A stretch of 64,000 nt of DNA from Planctomycetales bacterium (GTDB taxonomy: Bacteria; 4484-113): assembly GCA_030606285.1 (NCBI GenBank), contig JAUWGS010000001.1, positions 240,696 through 304,695 on the forward strand. Direction: 5' to 3'. This document shows, in pieces, positions 1-9,600 of the stretch (its first letter is position 1; each line of letters opens with the position of its first letter). The position numbers were made by a program, and so were the translations under genes. The notes beneath the pieces are model-generated. The model had not been told where the DNA came from and ran no database searches. It worked only from the letters and a program-made list of their open reading frames with translations.

Positions 1-383
1 ACATACATTCTGGCAAGCTCGTACTTGGGGAGAGCAACGCCGACAAAAAGGAACTTCTCCTCGGCGGGCTTGAGCGTGAAGGGAAACAGCGGGGAAACGA
101 GCACCCAGCCGGTTGGCAGCTCCGCGGCCGCTGAGAATTCGCGCTCTGCATCAGTTTCGTTCCAGATGCGGAAGGTAGCTACGACAATCTGGCCGGGCTC
201 TGTATCAACCTGTGAAGGTGAAAAGTTCTCGATGCGGACTCCAGGTCCCTGTGCTGAGGTGGAAAAGGGCAGGATGAGGACCAGCGCAATGAGGAACAGG
301 ATGACTCCGAGCCTGTAGGGCGGGATTTTACCAGCCCAAGCGGATGGCTCCGCGCCCCGCCTACAAGGGTAGGGGTTTGGCAT
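1..383 (-). CDS. Partial secreted protein with N-terminal signal/TM segment, Ig-like (COG1470-like) ectodomain; runs off left edge
   Basis: Hand translation of the minus strand: MPNPYPCRRGAEPSAWAGKIPPYRLGVILFLIALVLILPFSTSAQGPGVRIENFSPSQVDTEPGQIVVATFRIWNETDAEREFSAAAELPTGWVLVSPLFPF...; no stop to the window edge. Only in-frame ATG is at 383. Confidence 0.6.
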   Translation of the reverse strand, partial: MPNPYPCRRGAEPSAWAGKIPPYRLGVILFLIALVLILPFSTSAQGPGVRIENFSPSQVDTEPGQIVVATFRIWNETDAEREFSAAAELPTGWVLVSPLFPFTLKPAEEKFLFVGVALPKYELARMY

Positions 384-443
384 GCCAAACCCAAAATGGG
401 CACGGCGTGCCGTGCCCCTACAGCCCATCCCGCGGAACGCGGG
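340..443. repeat. Array of four consecutive hairpins/palindromes (REP-like intergenic element)
   Basis: GCGGAtggcTCCGC (340-353); GTTTGGCATGCCAAAC perfect palindrome (375-390); GGGCACGGCgtGCCGTGCCC (398-417); CCCGCGgaaCGCGGG (429-443). Confidence 0.75.
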
Positions 444-479
444 ACTGACGCTTGACTTATTTCCCCGTGCTTCCCGCAT

Positions 480-1307
480 CTATTTTCCCTTTACCTCGAT
501 TTCCGCCTGGGCGGCAATAAGGTTCGGCGCGTCGTAGTCAGCGATGATTAGCGCGGTGTAGCGGCCCGGTGGAAGGTTCAGCTTGCGAAGTTCGAACGTG
601 TAGTCACGTTTGCTCTTGGGGAGTACCGTCTTCAGCAGATGGGCCTCAGAATACACAGTTATTCCCGTCTGGTCGCGAAGCTCAAGCCAAACGTATGGTT
701 TCAGGTAGATATTCCCCTGGTTCTCCAGGGTCGCAGTCATATCAAACCCGCCCTTGACGGGCGAGACCTTGGCACCGGGGAAAGTAGCCTGCCGAATCTC
801 CGTGCCAGGAATGGTGACGTAGGCCTTGATACCAAAGCGGAAAATCGATGTGATTCCCACAGTTGGTCCTTCCGCTTGCCCAGACTCTAATGAGGTTGAC
901 TGCGGCTGACCTTCCACAAAAAAGACTCCCCAATAGCTTCCTGAGAGGTCGGGATCCTCCGGCATCGCAATCTCGAAGTAAACCTTCTCTGAACCACCTG
1001 GAGGTATGGTTAGCTGGGCGGGGCTAACGCGCATCCACTTTGAGAGCGATTGTGGCTCTTCTCCCAGCTTCAGGAATACGGCACCCTTCTCAGTCTGTCG
1101 CCAATCACCAAGATAGACCTTAAGGTGCACAGTTTCCTTCTTCTGATTCGTGGCATAAACGAACCCAACATACTTCTCACCTGGTCGCAGCTTTAGCTCA
1201 ATGGGTGTGAAGTCCACGGCAAAGCCCTGCGCGTAAGCGAATCGGGCTGAAAGCAGAATGAATGGCAAGACCAGCAGACAAAGCCTTATGAGTCTCCAGT
1301 ATTTCAT
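480..1307 (-). CDS. Secreted PapD-like/Ig-fold protein (pilus-chaperone-like)
   Basis: 275 aa with signal peptide; beta-rich; PapD-like features (RVSPAQLTIPPGGSEKVYFEIAMPEDPDLSGSYWGVFFVE). Confidence 0.55.
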   Translation of the reverse strand: MKYWRLIRLCLLVLPFILLSARFAYAQGFAVDFTPIELKLRPGEKYVGFVYATNQKKETVHLKVYLGDWRQTEKGAVFLKLGEEPQSLSKWMRVSPAQLTIPPGGSEKVYFEIAMPEDPDLSGSYWGVFFVEGQPQSTSLESGQAEGPTVGITSIFRFGIKAYVTIPGTEIRQATFPGAKVSPVKGGFDMTATLENQGNIYLKPYVWLELRDQTGITVYSEAHLLKTVLPKSKRDYTFELRKLNLPPGRYTALIIADYDAPNLIAAQAEIEVKGK

Positions 1308-1383
1308 TCCCGTGCACCTTCAATATCAAGCAAGGTTGTCATATAGCTTTTTTTCCTTAATTCCTCTTTGGATTCCACCCCGG

Positions 1384-1860
1384 TTAATTTGGACTAATCG
1401 TGTATTGTATAGTGGCTCCATAGCTTCCGGGTATGTCCGCCGACCACGAGAGGAGTACCTTGTAATCCACGTTGAATTGCCCACTACCGGAACTGCCAGC
1501 ACTGACGTTAGCATCGGTAGTGGTCATCGTCAGCCAGAAGGGCCAGGTAGAACGTTTCCACTTGAGGTCGCTGAGGGGCTTGGTGTACGAAAAGTCATTG
1601 CTCTGTCCCAAATCGGAGTCGAGGGACTTGACGGTGATTATCCAGGCAATATCGCTGGTCCATTGAATCAGGTTATTCGGTGCCACCTTCTCGCCAGCGT
1701 TGAAGTCGCTAGCGGTGGCTGTCATGTTTACGGGGGCATGCTCTGTAATCGATTGAGCCGCTTGCACAGTAGAAGGGGTGAGCAAAACGAACAACCAGAG
1801 CGCGAGAAGCACCAGGAAATAGCAGCTTATGCGCGAATGATGTTGATTCATCGTTATCAT
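1384..1860 (-). CDS. Small secreted beta-rich protein, pilin/surface-subunit-like
   Basis: ORF 1384..1905; start at MITMNQHH preferred (signal peptide follows). C-terminus ...GATIQYTISPN resembles the neighbouring 157-aa protein in size and layout. Confidence 0.5.
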   Translation of the reverse strand: MITMNQHHSRISCYFLVLLALWLFVLLTPSTVQAAQSITEHAPVNMTATASDFNAGEKVAPNNLIQWTSDIAWIITVKSLDSDLGQSNDFSYTKPLSDLKWKRSTWPFWLTMTTTDANVSAGSSGSGQFNVDYKVLLSWSADIPGSYGATIQYTISPN

Positions 1861-1970
1861 GTGTCGTCGCTCCCGATCCCTTACTCTGTATTCGTTAGCA
1901 GCCACTCCTTATGATTCAGTACGTTATTCACCGGTTATATCCCCTCATCGGGCCGTGCCTACGTTCAGTG

Positions 1971-2012
1971 TATCCTGGGGGACCAGCCCCGGGCTGGCTT
2001 GTCCCCCAGATA
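1971..2012. terminator. Long stem-loop between the two pilin-like genes (terminator or processing/stabilising hairpin)
   Basis: TATCcTGGGGGACcAGCCC...GGGCTggcttGTCCCCCAgATA. Confidence 0.5.
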
Positions 2013-2038
2013 CTTAGTGAATAGCTGAAAGCCCCTTT

Positions 2039-2512
2039 TTACGAGAGCGTCCAAGTTACGACTGTGCCTGCGGTGCCGGTGCCAGAGGCCCAATTAATTG
2101 TCGAAACCTTCCAGTCCTCGTCTTTGGCCGTGTTGTCCTCACCGGCAGCACCGCTACCGATGGCCGTTGAAGCTACAGGGATCGTCACGTAATTGGTGAA
2201 CGAACCTGCGAACCCGTCGGACTTGAACTCCAAGGTTGTGGGTTGGGTACCCAACGTCCCCCCAAAAGCGGTACGTGTAGTCGTCAGCGTCCAGGCTACG
2301 TTTGACTGTATACCCCAAGTACTGGCGTTGTCCAACTTCTCGACGTACCCAAGATCAAGGTCGGCTGCTGTCGCGGTTTCACTCACCGCAGCTGGCTCAA
2401 CCAGGACCTGGAGAGAGGGAACGGTTATATCAACTGCGGTCGTTGCCATCGCCGGAATCGCGAACAGGCACAGTGCAAAGAGTGTTACGAAAAAGATTAC
2501 TAGTCTTCTCAT
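2039..2512 (-). CDS. Small secreted beta-rich protein, pilin/surface-subunit-like
   Basis: 157 aa, clear signal peptide (MRRLVIFFVTLFALCLFAIPAMA), C-terminal ...TVVTWTLS; AAGGAGG RBS upstream (minus strand). Confidence 0.6.
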   Translation of the reverse strand: MRRLVIFFVTLFALCLFAIPAMATTAVDITVPSLQVLVEPAAVSETATAADLDLGYVEKLDNASTWGIQSNVAWTLTTTRTAFGGTLGTQPTTLEFKSDGFAGSFTNYVTIPVASTAIGSGAAGEDNTAKDEDWKVSTINWASGTGTAGTVVTWTLS

Positions 2513-3016
2513 TTAGTTTTCACCTCCTTTCTTATATAGTGAATGTGGGTGTACCCGCATGTGGCAGGTAAACTCCAGGAAAGCGGATCACCCTACCCGG
2601 ATGGGTTATGCTCCCCTTCCCCGTTCCGTGTTATTCTATATGAATTCCACGCAATCCGCAAGCACAGAGATCTGCGGCGTATCTGCCCGGAGCTTGCAGC
2701 AGCATGCGCAGCCTTGGTTGAGTCTCTGTTGGTATGTCCAGACTTCCGTTGCACTGTCGTCCTCCCGACATGTCCCCGCCGATTAGTCCAGCCAAGCGCA
2801 AACATAGTATGCCTATGAGGTAACATTGTCAAGATATACAATAGTGAAGTAAACTGCGAATCCTTTCAAGCCCGCTTACTTTGCTCTGCTCGGTCACTTG
2901 AGTTGATCCAATCCACGTGAGTTCCGGTCAGCTCTGAGGTGGAAGCAAGCGATGCGCACGCCGTGGTCAAGCAGGACAGAGGAGTGTTCTATGAGCCCTT
3001 CTTTATTTAGGAGAGA

Positions 3017-3087
3017 CTGGGGCGGATGGATTCGAACCATCGATGGAGGCTCCAAAGGCCCCTGCCTTACCGCTTGGCTACGCCCCA
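3017..3087 (-). tRNA. tRNA-Gln (anticodon TTG)
   Basis: Minus strand TGGGGCGTAGCCAAGCGGTAAGGCAGGGGCCTTTGGAGCCTCCATCGATGGTTCGAATCCATCCGCCCCAG: acceptor TGGGGCG/CGCCCCA, T-loop TTCGAAT, anticodon loop CTTTGGA. Confidence 0.92.
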
Positions 3088-3195
3088 AGCCGGATATAAC
3101 TCTAGCACAAAGTAGCTATGGCAACAAAGCTGTTTGCGCTGGGCTACGGCACACTCATGCGGTGGAACCTACGGCTTCATCAGTTTCCAGTACCG

Positions 3196-4395
3196 CTACA
3201 CGCGTGCGGATGCTCTATCCCGCAGGATGGATGTCAGTTCGGGTATTCCCTCACCCGTAACCGTGCTTATCGCAACACTCGGTGAATATTCCTCCTGGAG
3301 AATCGCCAGAGGTGCGAAATCATCGAGCAGGTCTGTTTTGTTGAATATCACGACGCGTGGAATGCCCGATAGCCCAAACTCACTCAATATCCGCACGCCG
3401 CTTTCAATACGAAACTCCACGTTGTCCCGGGAGACATCCACGATGTGGAGCAGCAGGTCGGATTCCGCCACTTCCTCCATCGTAGCGCCGAACGCGGTGG
3501 TCAGCTCCGCCGGCAAATCGTCCAGTAAGCCAACCGTGTCGGTCACCACAGCTTCAACCCCATCTCCCAGGTATATGCGGCGCGCAGCGGGGTCGAGCGT
3601 TGTGAAGTATCGCGACGCGACCTCTTCCTCGCTGCGAGTCAGCGCGTTAATTAGTGACGATTTACCCGAGTTCGTATAGCCTATAAGGCTTGTCGTGAAC
3701 ACTCCCGACTTGACGCGTTTCTTTCGTCGAAGAGCGCGTGTGCGCTTTACCTTCTCCAGCTCGTTCTCTAGGCGGCGTATACGTCTGCGTATGTGGTCCT
3801 TGGTCAGGACAGTAAGCGGTTCGCCACCACCTCCACGTGTGCCTCTGTCGCCGCCGGTTCGCGAGAGCTCCTTCCCCACGCCCACTACACGCGGAAGTTC
3901 ATAGTTATGGCGGGCCAGGTCCACCTGAATACGCCCTTCGCTTGTCGTGGCGTTCTGCTCGAAGATGTTGAAGATGACATCGGCGCGGGTCATAATTGGA
4001 GCGTCCCACTCCTCTTCGAGGTTGCGCTGATGCACGGGTGACAACTGGGCGTTCGTGACGACGCTCGTGGGCTGAAGAGCACGAACCGCTTGAGCAATCT
4101 CTGCAGCCTGCCCCCGGCCGAAAAACGTCCTCGGCGAGACGCGTCTCACGTTGAACTTCATGACGCGGCCGATGCTGAAATCGTCGGCTATGACCAGCTC
4201 AAGGAAGTCGAAGTCCTGCTGTGGGTTGTCAGTCCTCGTGCGATATCGCTCAACAAAGAGGTCTGTCTGCTCGTCGCTTGGGGAGCACGCCTCGTCCGTT
4301 CGGGAGCGCCCGCGCCGGGCGCGCACACCACGAGGCTTCTCAACGAGAAGCACCAGCGCAGTCCGCTTTAGCTGCTTGTCCTGCTGCTTGCCCAT
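3196..4395 (-). CDS. hflX: GTPase HflX
   Basis: 399 aa; G-motifs GYTNSGKSSLINALT, DTVGLLDDLP, NKTD; N-terminal HflX domain (FFGRGQAAEIAQAV...VTNAQLSPVHQRNLEEEW). Confidence 0.93.
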   Translation of the reverse strand: MGKQQDKQLKRTALVLLVEKPRGVRARRGRSRTDEACSPSDEQTDLFVERYRTRTDNPQQDFDFLELVIADDFSIGRVMKFNVRRVSPRTFFGRGQAAEIAQAVRALQPTSVVTNAQLSPVHQRNLEEEWDAPIMTRADVIFNIFEQNATTSEGRIQVDLARHNYELPRVVGVGKELSRTGGDRGTRGGGGEPLTVLTKDHIRRRIRRLENELEKVKRTRALRRKKRVKSGVFTTSLIGYTNSGKSSLINALTRSEEEVASRYFTTLDPAARRIYLGDGVEAVVTDTVGLLDDLPAELTTAFGATMEEVAESDLLLHIVDVSRDNVEFRIESGVRILSEFGLSGIPRVVIFNKTDLLDDFAPLAILQEEYSPSVAISTVTGEGIPELTSILRDRASARV

Positions 4396-4523
4396 CGACG
4401 TGATTAGTATACCCGCGCGATTGTAGGCTGGGCAAGACTGACACCTAGCACGGAGAGTCCCGACTACTGCAGATTGCCATGTAGTGAAAGGCTGCCACGC
4501 TTTTCGTGGTATATATACACGCC

Positions 4524-4874
4524 ATGCCGAAAGACCAAACGAAGTTCGTCCCGAAAGGGTGGGGCGGTGAGCTGTGGATTCACAACGACGACCTCTATTG
4601 CGGCAAGAAACTCACCCTCAAGAAGGGAAAACGCGGCAGCCTGCACTATCACAAGAAGAAGACCGAGACCTTTTTCCTGCAGTCAGGCAAGCTCCAGCTT
4701 GAGCTGAAGTACGCCGATGGGCGAGAGGAGGTCCTGATTATGGAGCCCGGCGATACAGTTCATTTGCCGGCAGGGACCCTTCACCGCTATACAGGGCTTG
4801 AAAACTCAGAGATGTTTGAATTCTCCACGCAGCACTTCGATGACGATACATACCGCGTCGAGCCAGGAGACTAG
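4524..4874 (+). CDS. Cupin domain protein
   Basis: Cupin motifs GSLHYHKKKTETFFLQSGKLQL and PGDTVHLPAGTLHRY; start MPKDQ favoured over the upstream MVYIHA. Confidence 0.8.
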   Translation: MPKDQTKFVPKGWGGELWIHNDDLYCGKKLTLKKGKRGSLHYHKKKTETFFLQSGKLQLELKYADGREEVLIMEPGDTVHLPAGTLHRYTGLENSEMFEFSTQHFDDDTYRVEPGD

Positions 4875-4881
4875 ACCAGAC

Positions 4882-5337
4882 TCATTCACGACTCTCAAAG
4901 ACGTGCCGCAGAGCATCCTCCGCATCTTGCGAAAGGCGCTCGTACTTCTCTCGTCCTCCTTCTTCCGAGAGCAGGCGCGACATCACCAGTGGTTCTCCTG
5001 TGTCCGTACGCCGCACCATCGCTGACGTGCCGAGAGCATGCGCGAAGTCACGATAGGCTCTTAGTGCCTGGAAAACCTTCGTGCTGGCAACTTCGGCAAA
5101 CTCCGGGCTAGTAAGGAGTGTCTCGATAGTCTTGAGCTTTAACGCCAGTGCAGTCGTTTCTGTGGGATGAGCCAGTTCACGGCGGTTGAAGTCGATCTCG
5201 TCCAGCGCGCGCCTAGCGAGATTGAAAGCCTCCGCCATCTGCAGCTTCGCCTGTTTCTTTTTGGATGACAGGGCGATCGCCGCTACAAGCACGGCAACAA
5301 TGACTGCAGCGGCCAGAATCCACACGCCCAGTGTCAT
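4882..5337 (-). CDS. Hypothetical protein, N-terminal TM anchor
   Basis: 151-aa ORF, N-terminal hydrophobic helix, helical cytoplasmic part. Confidence 0.6.
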   Translation of the reverse strand: MTLGVWILAAAVIVAVLVAAIALSSKKKQAKLQMAEAFNLARRALDEIDFNRRELAHPTETTALALKLKTIETLLTSPEFAEVASTKVFQALRAYRDFAHALGTSAMVRRTDTGEPLVMSRLLSEEGGREKYERLSQDAEDALRHVFESRE

Positions 5338-5422
5338 GAGCCTTCCCTCCGCTCACTAGAATAGCATAGAGGGTAGGGGGGGTCATTTACATATCGCCGT
5401 CCATGCGCAAGAATACTCCCGA

Positions 5423-5956
5423 ATGGTTTGGAGAATACTTTCTGCAGCGTCACTGCTGGCGTTAGTGGTTGTCGCGTCGCTTGCCTGCACAGGTCGCAGG
5501 ATTCACGCTGAGGCGGTGCTTATGGAGGCTGAGCTGACGAAACCCGCCGTGGGAGACCTGGAGCGCATTGTCAAGCAGGGCGTCAGCAAGACCGGCCGTG
5601 ACATCCAGATAGTCACCATTGTTTTCCTTATCGACGAGCCTGTCTTTGAGTATCGTGACCAGTCAAACGCGTACCTCCTTGACCGCGGCTACACGCAGTC
5701 GATGAATCTCTCTACGCCAACCGAGTTTAGTATCGCGTATAACGGACCTGAAGGCTTGATTTACATTGAAGTAATGGCCGAAGTCGCCCTGCCGCCTGAG
5801 TCGCTTCTGACAGGTCTCCCGGAGCAAGCTCCGACTGAGCCTGAAGATGGTTTGCCTCCTCCTGATACATCCCCGGATGAAGGCATTGATGACGGTGCAG
5901 AACCGCCACTTCCCGCTCCAGACTTCCATCGTGTCACAATTAAGATCAGCTACTAG
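5423..5956 (+). CDS. Hypothetical lipoprotein
   Basis: 177 aa with lipobox-like LVVVASLAC. Confidence 0.55.
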   Translation: MVWRILSAASLLALVVVASLACTGRRIHAEAVLMEAELTKPAVGDLERIVKQGVSKTGRDIQIVTIVFLIDEPVFEYRDQSNAYLLDRGYTQSMNLSTPTEFSIAYNGPEGLIYIEVMAEVALPPESLLTGLPEQAPTEPEDGLPPPDTSPDEGIDDGAEPPLPAPDFHRVTIKISY

Positions 5957-6213
5957 CGCTCCTCTCTGCTTCTACTCAAGAACTTCCCTAAGCAACGCCT
6001 GGCACCTCTCAGAACCTTTCTGAGAGCTTATCTAGCGGTGCGGGTAGGGCAAAGCTGGAATCTTCGTGTTATTAGTAAATACTGCCCTGAAGAGGTTAAA
6101 TCCTCTAAGAAAATCGGTCAGGTTCGCTTCACAACTCCCGTATGTAACATAATAGTTCTTATGGGCGGATGCGGAGTGGCGTACCTGAACCCCAGTCCGA
6201 GAACTAATTCCCT

Positions 6214-6675
6214 TTGACCCTAATCCAAATGGGTGATGACACTGTAATATTAAGGCTCCGAATGGCTCCACATCGCTCCAAATGGCTGCTTGTACTCACT
6301 ATCCTTCTACTTGGCACATCAGTGGAGCTTGTCGTCGGCTCCTCCGTCTTCTTCGTCGGAATGAGCATCGCTCCAGCCATATTGCCTACACATCCAATTG
6401 CAGGCATCGTCCTGAGTTATGTCCTTCTTGCAGTCGTAGTCGGAATCCTCGTGTCTCTCTTCTACCACAATCCTGCAATAACCTGGCGGCATCTGCTGGC
6501 CACAGTCTGGGGAGCGCTTCTGTTCTTCGCCGCTATGGGGTCATTGCATGAACTCGACGCGTCCCGCTCCGATAACACAACAGGAATGACGCTTGCGGGT
6601 CTGGGAACATTCGCGTTCCTCGTAACACTAACGGCAGTTGTTACGCGACTTGACAACAGCACGGTCAGAGAGTAG
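6214..6675 (+). CDS. Hypothetical membrane protein (about four TM segments)
   Basis: 153-aa hydrophobic ORF. Confidence 0.5.
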   Translation: MTLIQMGDDTVILRLRMAPHRSKWLLVLTILLLGTSVELVVGSSVFFVGMSIAPAILPTHPIAGIVLSYVLLAVVVGILVSLFYHNPAITWRHLLATVWGALLFFAAMGSLHELDASRSDNTTGMTLAGLGTFAFLVTLTAVVTRLDNSTVRE

Positions 6676-6695
6676 CCGGGACCGAAATGACCCCC

Positions 6696-9600
6696 CTACC
6701 CCGCTGGCGCGTCAACCAGCGCCTTTTCGAGAACATCGGTGAATCTGCGCGGTATGCTGTGAAGCTCGGTGACGTGGGGCAAGCCGTCTTCATCTTCTAG
6801 CGGCGTGATTAGCGCTGTAAGCAACGCGTTAGCCGTATCCAGGCTTGTAAGCACCGGGATGTTGCTTTCCACCGCCACCCGCCGAATAGCCCGCGCCTCG
6901 ATCTCGGCGGTGCGGTTATCTGAAATCGTATTGATGATTAGCTCAAAGCTGCCGTTGCGCAGCATATCAATAATGTGCGGCCGGCCTTCGGTTAGCTTAA
7001 ACACCGGAGTTGCCTTCAGCCCTTTGTCGTTGAAGAACGCGGCTGTGCCGGCAGTCGCATAGATCCTGAAGCCCAGCTCGGCGAATCGCTGCATCATATA
7101 AAGCGCCTCTTCCTTATCCTTGTCCGCGACTGTGCACAGAAGCGGCAGGTGTTTCTCGCGGCTCTTGCTCAGTTCAGGTACCTTCAACCCCGCAGCCATC
7201 ATGGATTTCTTCAGCGCCTGGGCGAAGGTCTGTCCGATACCCATGACTTCACCGGTGCTCTTCATCTCCGGCCCCAGACCCACATCCACCTGTATCATCT
7301 TGGCGAAGCTGAAAACCGGCGACTTGACCGCGTACATAGACGCGTCCGGCATGAGTCCTGTTGGCAAGCCCATCTTTTTGAACTCGTGCCCGGTGATAGC
7401 CATTATTGCCAGCGTAACCATCGGAATTCCGGTGACCTTGCTCAGGAAGGGGATAGTCCGCGAAGCACGCGGGTTCACTTCGATAACGAAAAGCTCGCCT
7501 TGCTCATCCACGATGAACTGGATATTGATGATGCCCTTTGCGGCGATGCTGCGCGCAATGCGACCAGCGTAGTCGGTGATGCACTCGCGCAGCTCCTTAG
7601 ACAGCGAAACCGGCGGATAGACCGCCATGCTATCTCCGCTGTGGATGCCTGAGCGCTCGATGTGCTCCATGATGCCGGGGATGATGATGTCTTTACCGTC
7701 GCTTATGAGATCAACTTCGACCTCCACTCCCCGGTAGTACTTGTCGATCAGCAGGGGCTGTTTCTGGAATGCGTATTCGTTGGCTTCAATGTATCGCGCA
7801 AGGCTCTCCGGCGTGAAAATGATCTCCATCGCCCGGCCGCCCAGCACGTAGCTAGGGCGAACCAGCACTGGAAAACCGATGCGCTCCGCAATCTCGACCG
7901 CCTTTGAATAATCAGTAACAGTTCCGCCAGCCGGCCTGGGGATTCTCAACTCCGCCATGAGATTGTCGAATTTCTCGCGGTCCTCCGTAACGTCTATGCC
8001 TTCCTCAGTCGTACCGAGAATGCGCACGCCTGCGCGTGCCAGGTCGCTGGCAATATTGATAGCCGTCTGGCCCCCGAACTGCACCACGACGCCCTTGGGT
8101 TTTTCGCGCTCCACAACCGCCATCACTTTTTCCATCGTTATGGGCTCGAAGTAAAGCCCGTCACTCATGTCAAAGTCGGTGGAGACAGTCTCGGGGTTGT
8201 TGTTGATGATAATGGCGTCGTAACCCAGCTTCGAAAGCGCCATCAGCGCGTGAACACTGCAATAATCGAACTCGATGCCCTGGCCGATGCGGATAGGGCC
8301 GCTGCCGATCACGAGTACCTTTTCCCGTCCCCCACCCTCTTTCGGTCTGGCGTCGGTCGAGTGCCCCTGAGTGGAATAAAAATACGGCGTCTCAGCTACA
8401 AACTCACTGGCGCACGTGTCCACTGCCTTGAATACCGGAATGGTCCCAAGGCTCCGCCGATGAGCGGCTACCTCGGCCTCGTCCTTTTCGCACATCTTCC
8501 CCAAGAGCTTATCTGAGAACCCGTTGTTCTTGTACCAGAGCATCTCTTGCGCGTCGATACCATCCAGACCTTTCTCCTTCAGACGCGTTTCCCCCTCTAC
8601 CAGCTCGGCGAACTTGCGCACAAAGTAAGGGCTGATCTTCGTGAGCGTGGACAAGTACTCAACGGAGTGTCCTCTGTGCAGCGCCTCAAACAGTGCGAAT
8701 ATCCGCCCGTCGGTCGCCGTTGACAGGAATGAGAGCAGCTCCGCATCGTTAAGCACAAGAAAGCGGCGGGTGTGGAAGCTCCAGAGCTTCACTTCCAGGC
8801 TGTCGAGCGCCTTCAGAAATGCCCCGGTGAACGTGCGGTCAATCGCCATAACCTCGCCGGTGCTCTTCATCTGCGTGCCCAGTCTCCGGTCGGCCTCACT
8901 GAACTTGTCAAACGGCCACTTGGGAACCTTCAGCACCACATAGTCCAACGCTGGCTCGAAGCTCGCCATTGTCTGGCCTGTCACCTGGTTGACGATTTCG
9001 TCGAGCCTCAGTCCCAGCGCGATTTTCGCCGCCACCCGCGCTATCGGATAGCCCGTTGCCTTACTCGCGAGCGCCGAGCTGCGCGATACGCGCGGGTTCA
9101 CTTCAATGACGTAATACTGCATCTCGGAGGGATGTAGCGCGAACTGGACGTTACATCCTCCTTCGATCTTCAGCGCCCGGATGATGGCTATGGACGCGGT
9201 GCGCAGCAACTGATACTCCCGGTCGCTGAGCGTAAGCGACGGGGCCACCACCATCGAATCACCGGTGTGGATCCCCATCGCGTCCAGGTTCTCCATATTA
9301 CAGACTGTGATGCAGTTGTCCGCTCCGTCGCGCATCACTTCGTACTCAATTTCCTTCCAGCCGACGACGCACTCTTCGATGAGCACCTGGTGGTTGGGCG
9401 AATGCACGAACCCGCGAGTAACGATCTCGCGGAATTCGTCGAGGTTGTAGGCAATGCCACCACCAGTTCCGCCCAGGGTGAAGCCGGGCCGTACAATGAG
9501 CGGGAACTCCTGTTTCTCCGCATATCTCATTGCCTCTTCAAAGGTCGTGGCAGTAATGCTCTGCGGCATAGGCATATCCACGCCCTTCATCGTGTCTTTG

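Noticed and set aside
1258-1914. 218-aa plus-strand ORF
   Set aside because: Antisense to the secreted 173-aa protein, which has a clear signal peptide.
2520-2880. Possible riboswitch in the long leader of the pilin-like gene
   Set aside because: Several small hairpins, but no recognisable aptamer core of a known class; would need Infernal.
6006-6026. Perfect hairpin CTCTCAGAaccttTCTGAGAG
   Set aside because: No T-run on either side and no clear gene assignment; too weak to call a terminator.
7149-7652. Plus-strand ORFs across 6.7-10 kb
   Set aside because: All lie antisense to carB and mirror its codon structure.
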